Shown in pieces: positions 1 to 12,006 of a stretch of 64,000 nucleotides of DNA; the first letter of the stretch is position 1, and each line of letters opens with the position of its first letter. The translations under genes and the position numbers were made by a program. Under the pieces are notes generated by a model that searched no databases, was not told the origin of the DNA, and saw nothing but the letters and a program-made list of their open reading frames with translations. Source of the DNA: Hydractinia symbiolongicarpus (taxonomy: Eukaryota; Cnidaria; Hydrozoa; Anthoathecata; Hydractiniidae); NCBI RefSeq assembly GCF_029227915.1, contig NC_079882.1:21767001-21831000 (forward strand), in the 5' to 3' direction.

Positions 1-673
1 AAAAGAGTCAGGCATGATACCTTATTCTTGTTGCTGTTTTTCAATGATTTTTCATTACCCATTAACAATAAAGAAAGTAAGATCTCCCTTTTTAACGTAG
101 GACTGACCGAAACAAGTCAATTTTTCCTTATTTTGCTCCTTAAGCTGAATATATATATATAAAGCTGATGATCCCAATAAACATATGATTTTAAAAAATG
201 GAACATTTTTAGATGTCCTAGTGCAATGTTTGATGTTAGGTAATATTTCTTACAGACTTGTACATATTTGAATAACATTGGAACAAAACGAAACCTTTTA
301 TCATAGCATGCTACATGATGATTTTGTGCAAAAAAAGTCTATATTTGTATTATCTGACTTCATAGCATGTTTTTTTAAGTTACATCTAAGTAAGTCAAGA
401 ATATTGAAAACCAAACTATATAAATTCTCCAAATGTTTTAAGTGAAGAAATTTAGTTTGCACACCTGAAAAACAAATATAAAATTAAATACATTGTTACA
501 ATGTCATAAATGAACGTGTATTATACTGAAAAGTATATTCTGGCTAATTTTAGTAACATTTTTAAGGCCTTCCGGTTAAAAGCTGGCAGTGCTTCAGAAG
601 AAATAAAAGAATGGAGATAGAAAGACATTGTGTCTAACACTAAACAGTAACATGTGAATAATTATTGCTTTAG
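1..673. other. Upstream of the first recognised TBC1D19 exon
   Basis: This AT-rich stretch should hold intron and possibly the 5' coding exons of TBC1D19, because the first exon recognised downstream matches roughly residue 57 of the vertebrate protein. I looked for an exon ending in phase 1 that would encode the missing N-terminus and found none that fits. The stretch around 575-630 has a short open frame but no usable donor site. The remaining 5' exons may lie before this window. Confidence 0.5.
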
Positions 674-3600
674 GATATTCAATCGAAATTCAGAATGTTA
701 TTTATAAAGTGTTTGTTGACAGGTTTGTAAAATTTTCCTTTTGACATTAAAGATGATTTTTTGGTACCCTAATTTTAGAAATTTCTGCTTTTGACCTTTT
801 TAAATTTATTTCTTTTTTCATATGCTGTGTTTAGATATTTGGGTATCACTCCTTGTAAAAATGGGGAGATAGAAACACTGGACTATATAAGGAAGGCACA
901 GGTATAGATAAAAAATATTTTGCCATGTTAAAGTTAGCATGATTTTCAAATTTTAAATTTTAAGAGAGTTTACTAAAATGTATATATACAGATATCTTTG
1001 CTTCACCATAACAAGATATTTACATATTATTTTTATCCTTTTAAGGGAGATATTACAAAGTGAATTGGACGGTGAATTTATGGCAAAATGTATCTAAGCA
1101 TGCGCAGTTTTATTTCTTTTTATTTTGCTTCAAAAATTTGCCTCGTTTAAACAGTACCTATTTTTTATTGCTGACATATTTCGCTGTAAACTTTTAACCA
1201 ATCAGACTGTAATATCCAATGTTTATTCTTAGAAAAACTTGTTACTGGAAAGAATTCAAAATAACTGTCTTGTTTTTAATACCCGAAAGAGTGCTTACAT
1301 TCAGTATTTTAAATGCGCCATATGTTTCTTGTTTGAAAATCAAAAAGTTTTTACAGCTAATTCGCCACTAAATTCGCTTTATAAAAATCCCTTTTCAGAG
1401 TAGTGTTGTGTTGACATTTAGAAATCATGGGAGAAGTGTATTGTAAAAAGTATCAACAGCATGTGCACTGAACTGTCTCTTCCTCTCTCAAGAAAGGTAG
1501 AATTTTTAACAATCTCTGAAGAAACTGAAGATAATTTGTTGGTGTAGTTTCACCGAATTATTTTTAGAGACCAGAGGCTGATCAGAAAGATTTGCGTAAA
1601 AAATTTGAGTCAATGACCCTTGGTGCTGAATATAATGATCAAAGTAGGTAACGATTCTATCTCCCAATATTCTGCTTTTCTCATTGCGTCAAGATTAAGT
1701 AACTAGGGATATATTTTTGACCATTTTTGATAAAACAAAATTAACCTGTATAGATTGCTCAAAAAGGTAATAAAGAAATTAATACTTTTGTATTTTCGCA
1801 TTGCTAAAAACTTCTAATTAATTCTTTTAAAAGTGTACATTCTGAATTAGTATTAATTTTAGTGGTTTTGAACTTCTAAAAATTTTAATAATCATTTGTT
1901 TAAATCTCTTTAGTGTACACTAAACTTCGTCCTGTGTATTCTTCAGCTGACTTCTTCGAGGTATGTTTGTAATAAGAAAGCAGTTTGTTTTTAGTTGAGT
2001 TATAAGCATGCATAATGGACATGTTCAAATAAAACAGCTGTCTATGTTGCACATTGATAGAAATTGTTTTGGGAAAAACTTTTCAACAAGTAAACTTTTG
2101 TTACCAGAAGATTTTCTGGGTGGTGTATTACTTTGCCACACACAACTTGGTTAAACCATAATATAATTATTCTCCTTCCTGTAAGGGAAATAGTAAAAAT
2201 CAATGTTTGGTTTTAATTCTCTATATATTTTGATCTTTTGTCATGCAGAGTTCGGATTTGGTTTGTAAATGTTCCATACATGTCGGTTTTGGTGAAAGGG
2301 ATGTAATTAACATGCCATCCAGAAAACTTCTAGATAAATTTATGACCCTCTAATTTCTTGTCCCTCTAATCTGATGGTAAAATTTTAAATTTGTTGATAT
2401 AAGGATAAAAACCATGGATATCCCTTCCATATACACATATGCATACCCCACACAAAGACGTTAATATACTGCAAGCTATAGGACATTTTTCATTTCTAAG
2501 CAAAAACCTCTTCTTTAATTTTTATATAAAATGTTCCTACTTGTTTTTTGTTTATCTTGTTTTTTCGCAATGTTAAAAGTTTGTCATTCTTTTGAACATG
2601 AATACAAATTCAACACCTTATCCATACCTAACACCTAATATATTAAAAATTTAACAAATGTGTAATTTGAAATATTTCCTTAAACATATGCCGGTTTCTA
2701 TTGAGCATGTCCTTGTCTTTTTCTTTGTAGGTGTTAGTTGGAGTCAAAAATCCGAATTACGCTACTGGTAAAAATATGTGAGTTTCATTACAATATTTTT
2801 TTTAAGCCATATTTATTTTAATTCTTTTCATATTTTTTTTTTAAAAAAAAATAATCTCCATTTATTAAATTCCTTTCTTTAAACGCCACTCTCCACTATG
2901 CCTTCATCCTAAGAGAAAGTAATCATTTAACATCTAGAACTTCTCATACATGGAACATGATCCAAGCACAACTTTACACTCCAGATATGACTGATATTGT
3001 AAGTCAAGTTTTAAAGTTTGTTACAGTTAAGAGGAGATGAAGGGCCAAGGAACAAGAACATATTTATTTCTCAAGCTTGTTGTTCAATTTTTCTTGTAGA
3101 GAAAGCAGTATCATGGTTTAGCAGGTTCGTGCTTTCAACTGGGTGTTGATGATCATGAAGACAGTAAGAACTTATTTTGTCTCGCATGTCGCACATGTTT
3201 TTAGAAACCGAGAAATTAAATGTTTCATGCCTAAAAATACAAATTAACACTACTCAAGTCTCAAGCGGGTTAATTGAACGTCTTGTTAAAATAATTTGTT
3301 ATCCTAGGTCCGTTCCAAAATGATTGGTTGAAAGTCGGTCAGAGAGGTATTATATGCTATTATAATTTTTATTTATTATAATTTTTATTTATTATAATTT
3401 TTATGTGTATATAAAATGTTAAAACTAAAAATACGAAATAATTTCTAGTGATATCAAAAAATCACATGGCTGCAGCAAGGCAATACATCAAGCAGGGTTG
3501 TTCGCCTGGGTTAAGAAAACAACTATGGTCAGCCCTGTTGGGTGTACACATATCTGAATCGGTAAGCATTTATTATTCTATTTTAGTGAGTTTAATGTGC

Positions 3601-6600
3601 AGCAATAATTTTAAATACATTTTTAGCAATGACAAAAATGGTAAAAATTAATGATTCGAAATTCCTAAAAAACAGTCTGCGATGATATGTAAGGATGAAA
3701 GTTGACAATGTTATTTTGTTTATATGGACGTGATTCCAGTTGCTGCTAGTATAGGCGACACACATTGTAGAAAACAGTTCTAGCTACTGACATAAGGAAA
3801 AATAGAATCTGAATTTGATGTTTTTTTATTATTTCTAAGATCTTATGAATATTTTCTTAAACTGAACAAAACAGAATTTTGGTAGTTTGTTATGCTAATA
3901 AATTACTTCACTTTTGCAGGACGTGTTATATTATGAGCAACTGAAGACATACGTGTTTGAATATGATATGTTAGTGGACTATCTCATTATGAAGGTTAGC
4001 TATATATCGGTTGTTTCTAATAAATCAGGTTTAAGACGACGTAATGCTGCAAATATTTTTTTATCTAAGAGGATCTCTTTCTCTCCTTCTAGGTTTTGTA
4101 TTAGTTATAAAATATGGATTTTTAAAAACTATTTTTTATAGGATGTGCGCCTTACTGCAACAAACGATGATTCTTTCTTTGTTTTCGAAGACGTTCTTTA
4201 CCAGGTGTGTTCACGTGATACTTTGAGAAATTTGCTCAAATTTATTTGTTTATTTGTTTGTTTTTTCTTTGGGCTGTAATAAACGCCCAAAGAAAAAGAG
4301 ATGCACTTCTAGCTGCCAACGCAAACCATAATAACTTGTGAAAATATCTGAAATAATCTCTGTCTAAATTTTGCAAAACAGTGTTTAATGACCAATTGCA
4401 TTTTTTTAAGTAATTTTCTTACCCTTTTTAATACTTTGCAGGTTTTGCTAATATTCAGTCGTGATACATGGTTATTGGAACATTTTAATTACTCAACAGC
4501 TACACCTCCAAAATCGTATATCCGAGGTTAGTTATGCAAGTGTGTGGAATACTATGATATTTTTGATGCTCTGTATATATTTCTACAACCTTTCATGAAT
4601 TATTTCTCTTTCAGGTAAGCTTGGCGTGGAGGAATTCTGTGTTTATTATCCGCCCTGTGGTAAGAAATTTTTATGTGTGAATTTGATATCTTATATAGAG
4701 TACTTTAGGAGCACAAACCTTCGCTGAAATAGCCTAAATAACTTACATTAAAAAAAATTACGGAAATTTGCCTGTCGGTACTTGCAGCTACCATTTTGAT
4801 TTACATAAAGGTAGACTGACCCACAACAAGCATTATCATAGACGTCATGAGCTTTTGGAATTTGCTTTTTGCAACAAAATCGATAGAAATACGTGTTTAC
4901 TATTTTGTGTGTTCTTGAAGCAGAACTTTTTTCAGGAGCACAAAATACAGGTATTGATATAAGAGACTAGCTTGTTGGCCCGGCGTTGAATTCCAGGTTG
5001 AGCAGTTAAGTAATGGTAAACCGTACTGCATACTGGAGTAGTTAGTGCAGATATGCTCTTTGTCACACAAAAGCAGTTAAAATAAAAATAAATACATAAT
5101 ATCATAACCTCGTCCTAGCAAAAACAGTCACCTTTCAACAGTCAAATTCTAAAACTTAGGGTTTGTCGCAAATCCAGTAGAGCGAGCGCAGCATAATTAC
5201 TGCTATAGTTACTGGCAAGCTGACTACGTCAAAATGTACATTTGTAGCCATCTTGAAATTGGTGTGTTTTAGATCTATACATGCCTAAAAAATGTGATAA
5301 ATATCTTCACATGTAAAACATAAAAATTGTGTATTCCAAAATGATAAAATATGAAAAAGACTTAAAAACGAGTGAAAGAGAACTTCCAAAATTGCCACCG
5401 CTGTACTACATTGGTTTCCAAACATGCTGCCACCACTGAAACTTCATGTTGTAATCATCAAAGGAACCGGTAACAAGGCGCTCGTTCATTGATATTTGTA
5501 ATGGGTCAGTCAAATATTGCACTGCGAACCTTTGGGAAAAAATAGGATATGCACCCCAGACCTCAGGGACTAAGAGGGCTAACTTTCAAAGTGACCTCGC
5601 TACTGCTATCGGCCAAAGGTGCTAAGATCTTGCCCCTTGGGAATAACAACGACGCCCGAGAACCGTTTAAACCTGTTGATTGGATAAAATATATAGCGCA
5701 GCGTTTTTATTGTTTAAGATTTTTTAATGAAATTTTTAAATACGGAGCGCATTTTTTAAAGTACCTAAGTTAAAGCAATAATGTTTTTTTATTTTTGTTT
5801 GTTTATTTGTTTATTTCAAAGTAAATTCTATCTTAAAAAAATAATAAAGCTTAGCTTTATCTGAAGCATAAATTTTTAAAAAGAACTGGAATTCTGAAAG
5901 TTGTCTAGCGAAAATTTGTTCTTCTAAAGTAGCAACTTAACAGTTCTAAGTTATAAAAAATTTTTTTTTAGGTATCTTTCCTTTTCATGGATTTTCAATG
6001 ATGGGTGTGTATTTTGTTAATCAAAAATTCACGTGTTTTGTCACGTGTTTATTAACGTGTTTTGTCACGTCATATTTTTTTTGTTTTCAATATTTTGCTT
6101 TTTTATTCTTTCAGCTGCGCCTTTGTGCTACATATTCGACAAACCGGTGGAACTTTATTATATCTTTCGCTATTTATATACAAGGTTAGATTAGTGTCAG
6201 ATTGATATTAATTTAATAAGTTATGAAGTATAACAAGTTCTAGGTGTGATATACCAAGCATGCCGCTTTGTTATTATTTTAACTCGAAAGCAACGGCGTC
6301 CTATTTATGCAGGTCAATGCATGAATTGTACAATATGATATTTTGTTAATGTGGCTTTAAATTTGTGTTAACAAAACACGAAAATTCGAGTAAAAGTTTT
6401 TTTCAGCTGCAGGTGCCTCTACAACCATCTTGTAGCTAAGCTTATCACTGTTTCGTTAAATTGTTAGGAGCTTATAAGATAAGTGGAAGAAGTAAAAAAT
6501 ACGTCGGTAAAAACTAAGTGTTTTGAAAGTTGACTTCGCAATAACGAAAACAAAGAGAGCCACCTTTTTACATGAGCTCCATCAAACAAAAAATCCAACA

Positions 6601-9600
6601 AAAAAAATCCATCCAACAAAAATTTTTGGGAGCATTGTGGGGCACAAACTAAACAAAAAAGGTTTTTTTTAAATGGACTTGCTTGCAAAGCTTAATTATC
6701 AGGGATAATTAAATTTATAATAAAATTAACCCAGGCCGGCACGCTAAATTAACTCACATGAACTTTCAAGTTAAGTTGGAACCATAAAAGTTTAATTTTA
6801 AGATCACGTTAATCCATGAGTTAAAAACAGGTGGAAAGATGCTGACAATTTGCAGTAATGAGTCATAGACAGAAGAGTTAAAGAAGTTCCCGACCTCTAC
6901 GTTAAAGCTAAGAAAGGGTTTAAGGAAAAGAATGTCATTTCTGATGCTAGGAAAAATTGTAGCTAGCTATACTTTTTTATTGAAACATACTTGGGTAATT
7001 GTATCCAGGTAAAACAGAATTCTGTGTAGTAGCGAAACACCTGCACCAACATTAAATGAGGAAGTAATCCAATTTGGGCTTATATAGTAAACAAATCAAA
7101 GAACAAAACTGGTAAACATACATCAGTTGTTGTACACAAAATAAAGTCGTTTGAAATCCACAGGTAGAAAAGCGCTTTTTCAGAGCAGGCACTATTTGTG
7201 CCATGATTTTTTTATAATAAAAGTGTAATTTTCTTTCTCTATGCGTCACAGTTCTGCTGTATGAAAATATGTGGACCGGAATATGTACGAAGGACGAAAG
7301 TATGAGGGGGCGGAATATTTTCGACGGACGACGATCCAAGGTCCGAAATATGTAGTTGTGGATAAATAATCTGTATGGGTAATATATGGGGAGACAATCA
7401 ATGGGGCGTTGACATGAGAAAAAGAAGGAAAAAATGGAGAAAGGAAGTTTGTCTGCTTTGCAGAGGTGAGACTAGCTTGGGAGATTGGACTATAAAATAA
7501 TGCAAAACTAAAAAATGCACATACACACACACACAGGTAAACGAAATCAAACAGAGAAAAATTATATTGTTTCCGAAATAAAAACCTAAGCAACAATGTT
7601 TGAAGTTAAGTGTTGCTGTACTTAGAACAGAGAAAAGTTTGAATCGTTTTCTTAAAAGTTCTTTTAGAACACTTATCCAAACATATGGTGATTTTAAGGA
7701 TTATGATATTTCAGTTACAGTATTTTAGTCCTTTACAATTTCTGTGATCACTGGATAGGTTGCAAATGAAAAATTTCTGATTAAGGACGTGATGTTTTAC
7801 AGGAGATTTAAGAAATAAATAATACGGAGATCTTTGTTTCGTAGAGTTAAAATCTTATTTCCTGAGTTAGCAACCCCCATATTTGTGAGTTGTAACTCAT
7901 ATGGCTGTTAAAAGAGTATAATAGAACAAAATCGAAACTTAGTTTGTTTGTTTTCAGCTATTCACAATTTGAGGTTCACATTTACCTATGGGTAATTTTT
8001 TTAGAGAATGGTTACAGTTAAAATGACTAGTGTCAACAGCTAAATAACGACTTTAGATGGTTTAATATCCTTGTGTAGATCGTTGATATATACCGCAAAT
8101 AGAAAGGGACGCGGTACAGAACCTTTGGAAGCTGGCGTTTTCTTGAAGATTTTGCTTAAATTGTTGCACTTTCATATCTTCCTTTTGAGGTATACGTAAC
8201 ATGTCGGACAAAAAGGTTTATCAGTTAGCCACACTTTTTATTTGGTCACACACGATAGCGAAGTGAGCTATGAATTAGGGTCCGTCCATACGTACGTACG
8301 TTGCAGTTTTACTCTGTATCCGCTGTCAGTTTTTTCTGATTTTTCGCACAAAGTTACTTATTATTAAATACTAGAATGTAACATATTTGGTTTAAAATGT
8401 TAGTACAGACTATTATGGTCTGTACTCCTTTTTTCTTCGGAACAGTTGTATATCAATTTGCGCACACTCTTCAGCGAAATGTCACTCGAGTTGCTGAGTA
8501 CGTACTTCATATTATTCAAATTATACAAAATCTTAGTGAGGTGACAGCGTCATTTTCGCTGGAGGTTTGAGTTCTAAAAAATGCGAATTAAAGTCTCTCT
8601 GGCGTTGGGCGGTCGCACTTGTGACGTATAACACTGCCCTAATTTATAAACAGGTTGTACTTGATCTTTCAGGTGGTCTATTTATTACACATCAACTTGT
8701 ACACACCATCTATCAGAATGTGCGAGGACGGGAGTAACGACGTCCATGACTGGAAGCTTACTTAAACCGTTTTGTAGCCCCTTTCAGTTTTGTCTCTGTC
8801 CGTGGGAAGCTAAAATCTAAAGGTGGCCTAAACGAGACACATTTTTACTCTTTGTTACTTTTAGTTTGTGTTGCAGATCCTTAATGTGGACAAAAAGTCG
8901 TAAAATATCAATTCTGCTAAAATGGTAACAGCGCCCCAATCTGTAGAATATATTTGACAGAACTGTTGCAATTTTTGTTATTATTTTAGGTGAACCAACT
9001 TTTGTCTTTAATGAATTTGAATTATCTTTTGCTTTAGGTATTTTTTTCGACTTCATACAATTTCATCTCATCGCGAGGTATTTATTATTTTTGGTACAAC
9101 CATTTCTACCCCAATGGTGCAACTTTATTTACACCCTTCCGATAGATCTTGATCGCGTTTAATCGTAGTGTCTTTCAGTAAGTTGTAAGTGGACACTACA
9201 GGATGCGTTGTTCTCGACAAAGACATTATTATAATTGTTGTATAACGTTTGGACCCTTCAAAAAAACGTATTTATATTCGTGTCATGTTTTTTTGCAACT
9301 TATTCCCTAACAGAATGTTTTATTCACTTCAGGGTATTTTATCTTTGTGTACATTATTTGAAAAGCTGCTGCACTCTGAAGAGTCGATTCTTTACCAACA
9401 CCTAGATGGTATCGGAGCCAAACCGTATGTTCAGATTGTATTTGTTTTGGTTTCTTTTTAATATTACATATTTTATGTTGACATTTGATTTTTTACTTTT
9501 TCAGTTTAAAACTTGTTTTTAATTGGTTTTTGTTTGCATACTCTGGTTACTTAGCAGCAGAGGAAATATTGCAGGTGTGGGATCGAATTCTTGGTTATGA

Positions 9601-10445
9601 TTCATTACACCTGTTGCCAGGTACATCATCACGATTTTATTTCCTCTTTAAAAAATTGTTTCAGCGTTTATTTAAGCAATGTTTATAAAAGAGTAGCTTG
9701 TTTATTGAATTCAGGGCGTATATTGGTGGGCGGTGGGCGGGCTGGCGGCATTTTAGCATGGGTATTTCAGCTTTTTCCGTAAATTAGCGTTGGGAGTTGA
9801 ACTTGGCTGATCCACCTAACTGTACGAAAGTTCTATGAAAAAAAAGTTCTAACTACACAAAAGAACGAAAATAAAAGTAATGACAACTTTCGCGAATGAC
9901 ATTTTATCTAAATTTTTGCAGAAATTAAATGCTTCCATAATTTTCGTGAAAAATTTCTTCCCCAGAAAAAATAAGATCAAAAAACCCTTTATTCTTTAGT
10001 ATTGGCTGTGGCAATCATATCATATCGAAAAGAAAATTTGTTATCCATTGATACACCATTAGCAGCAGAAGTAAGTAATTTCTATCGTATTTTTCTTCAT
10101 TTGGGAATAAAAACTACCGAACGATAAATTCGATAATTTTTCTGAAATTGTGATTGTTTTAAAACATCTCATGCGATGATTACGCAGCTAACGTATGTTT
10201 TTGTTGTTTTCTCATTGATAATATATTGCACAGTTTCGTTTCTGTCGATAGCATGATTTATGAATCTAAATTATGTAATCTAGAGGTCAGGATATATTAT
10301 TAAAATTGACATATTTCCGGAAAGTTAGAATGAGTTTTTTCGTCATTTTCTTCTTTCTAACCTTTTTCAGGCAGTTCTCGCAGATATCAGTACGTTAAAA
10401 GTGATACCAGTATTGATGCGTTTTTTGTCAAACAGAAGATTTTAA
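674..10445 (+). CDS. TBC1D19: TBC1 domain family member 19 (5' end missing)
   Basis: A TBC-domain protein of the Rab GTPase-activating family, presumed to act on membranes. Exons: 674-722, 835-901, 1422-1496, 1568-1643, 1914-1960, 2731-2777, 2938-2998, 3100-3163, 3308-3346, 3449-3561, 3920-3994, 4142-4204, 4442-4526, 4615-4659, 5972-6004, 6115-6184, 9314-9424, 9505-9620, 10000-10070, 10371-10445. Phases agree throughout and give about 460 residues ending in TAA. Family-specific stretches include SWEKCIVKSINSMCTELSLP, DVLYYEQLKTYVFEYDMLVD, PPKSYIRGKLGVEEF, IPFHGFSM, and SGYLAAEEILQVWDRILGYD followed by AEAVLADISTLKVIPVL. Neither the IxxDxxR arginine-finger nor the YxQ glutamine-finger motif of active TBC GAPs is visible; FHGFSM sits about where YxQ would be. 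The protein may therefore not be a conventional GAP (inference). The acceptor at 9313 is the least certain junction: it makes the protein about seven residues shorter there than the vertebrate one. Confidence 0.93.
3359..3404. repeat. Short tandem repeat, 16-bp AT unit
   Basis: Three copies, the last partial, of the unit tataatttttatttat lie in a TBC1D19 intron between the exons ending at 3346 and starting at 3449. It looks like ordinary AT-rich slippage sequence. Confidence 0.8.
4262..4297. repeat. Perfect 13-bp inverted repeat (hairpin)
   Basis: The arm tttttctttgggc (4262-4274) is followed by a 10-nt loop and its exact reverse complement gcccaaagaaaaa (4285-4297). It lies in a TBC1D19 intron just after the exon ending at 4204. 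It could be the core of a decayed foldback element; no function is implied. Confidence 0.7.
8053..8150 (-). mobile_element. Short non-LTR reverse transcriptase remnant
   Basis: On the minus strand this stretch reads KGSVPRPFLFAVYINDLHKD, a decayed version of the block xGSxLGPLLFLIYINDL that lies just before the catalytic YADD region in non-LTR (LINE) reverse transcriptases. The frame breaks on both sides. It sits in the large TBC1D19 intron (6185-9313) and is surely dead. Confidence 0.7.
8403..8425. repeat. 8-bp perfect hairpin
   Basis: gtacagac and gtctgtac flank a 7-nt spacer. Together with the low-complexity run of acgt steps at 8290-8303 and the agcgaagtgagct motif near 8257, this suggests a dispersed repeat covering about 8230-8450 in the large TBC1D19 intron. 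I cannot assign it to a family. Confidence 0.4.
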
Positions 10446-12006
10446 CAATGCATCGTTCGAATGAACCACAACGATTATAAATTTAACAACAAACTTGTTT
10501 TTATTTATATATTTATTTATTGTAAAAAATTGTATGAAATTATATCAGGCATGTCAAATTTAGTAAACATTTTTCACAAAAAATGTAGAATTGGAAAAAA
10601 CTCTGATGTATTTTCTTTCTTGTTGAGCCAAACCTAAACTTTCTTACCCATCTCGTGTGTGCAGTTAACCTCGTTTGAAACCCTGGGTCAGTGATTTATA
10701 TAGATAAAAGATGAGGTTCTTATCTAAAATTGATAAGAAATGGAAATTAAAACCACATAAAGAAGGAAATAATTATACATTAAATTATATCTGAAAATAG
10801 GAGAAATTATTATAAAATCTGTAGGATAACCTATTTAGGCTGAGATTGTTTTTGAAAGGCGAGAAGAAATAAAAACGAGTGTTTTCAGAAAACATAAAAT
10901 CTTCCGAAGTAAAGGCTTTGTACAAAACAGACGTTAGATGAAAAACGTATAAAATATCAAGGATATCCCCACTTTAATCGGAAAAACCATCGCGAGAGAA
11001 ATTTTCGCAGATTTTGACCTTTTTTGCGAAAGTGTGTCTTTTTAACACTAAATGGGTTCGAAAGTGTTTTCTTTGGTGTCCTTTTAAAACCATATGTAAG
11101 TCACATGTGAAAAAAAAGATTAAATGGATAAATAAGAATAAAATTGAAGATAAAATCATCGATGAGAATAGGTTGAGCTTAAAAAATACACAAATGCTTT
11201 AAAAAGATGTATTTTGTTTCTTAATTAAAAGATGGAGAGGTGTATTCTCAGTTTGTCAAACTGCTACACGGAACTTAAACTTTAACATTTGTATTTGCTT
11301 GATTCGTTATATTACAGCACTATATCTACCTCAACAAAAGGTTAAAAAGAAGAGATATAAAACGTACATTATTGCTTGGTAAATTGAACGCTAAAGGTCA
11401 ACAAAGCAAAGTTCAAGTTTTTACTACATAAGTGCAAACTTATTGCTTAAGTAAAGAAATCGGTTTATAGTTTTTAGCAGTGTAAGTAGAATAGTAGTGT
11501 GTTGCCCAATTCTTTTTTACGACGCATTTTCTGCAGTATTTCTTTCCTTATTTCCAACCATTTTCAATATGGTAGTCGTCTATTGCGCAATATTTTACTT
11601 AGCGCCTCTTCCGAAATATGGCGCATGTGGCGTCACAGCGTTACCTCACTAGTCATGTGATTGGTTTTTCCGTGCTACTTCAGGACTGCAAAGAGAATTT
11701 CAAAGGCGGAGCTGTTTGGAGGCCATTTTGATTGTTGTGGTGAATGCCCGACATTAAAATCTGTAAGACAAGAGATAGGAAAAAAAGATTATTCCAGTCA
11801 AAAGTACATTGGAGTTGTCTTTTTTAATTAAACTGTGTATACTTGATTTAATGGTTTGGTGTGAAATGTCGTAAGCATTGGTTGATTGCTACTGTTGAAA
11901 TTTTTTAGATTAATACCCGGCGTAGAACATTAAGCTAGCGTTAGCTAGCACAAAAAAACACAAGAAATAAGTTATTAAAAACTAAGAACTTAATAGGTAA
12001 TAGAAA
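10446..12006. other. Spacer between TBC1D19 and GNAI, with likely GNAI 5' region
   Basis: The first part should hold the TBC1D19 3' UTR; an AATAAA lies near 10868. Around 11600-11770 base composition rises in GC, with a stretch around ggcggagctgtttggaggcc, as expected for a promoter or non-coding first exon of the downstream G-alpha gene. Open frames at 10974-11202 on both strands have no recognisable protein. No further gene is seen. Confidence 0.45.

Noticed and set aside
575-630. 5' exon of TBC1D19 (open piece with EEIKEW)
   Set aside because: It recalls the vertebrate DIKEFF stretch, but a stop follows at once and there is no donor in the needed phase.
7052-7596. Minus-strand open frames of 95 and 116 codons as a gene
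   Set aside because: Low-complexity Phe/Ser-rich translations from AT-rich DNA, mutually overlapping in different frames, with no recognisable domain.
7966-8000. Possible small TBC1D19 exon (SYSQFEVHIYLW) in the large intron
   Set aside because: It fits in phase, but resembles the expected FFFRLHSISSHPS only weakly; direct splicing to 9314 is simpler. Kept as something cDNA would settle.
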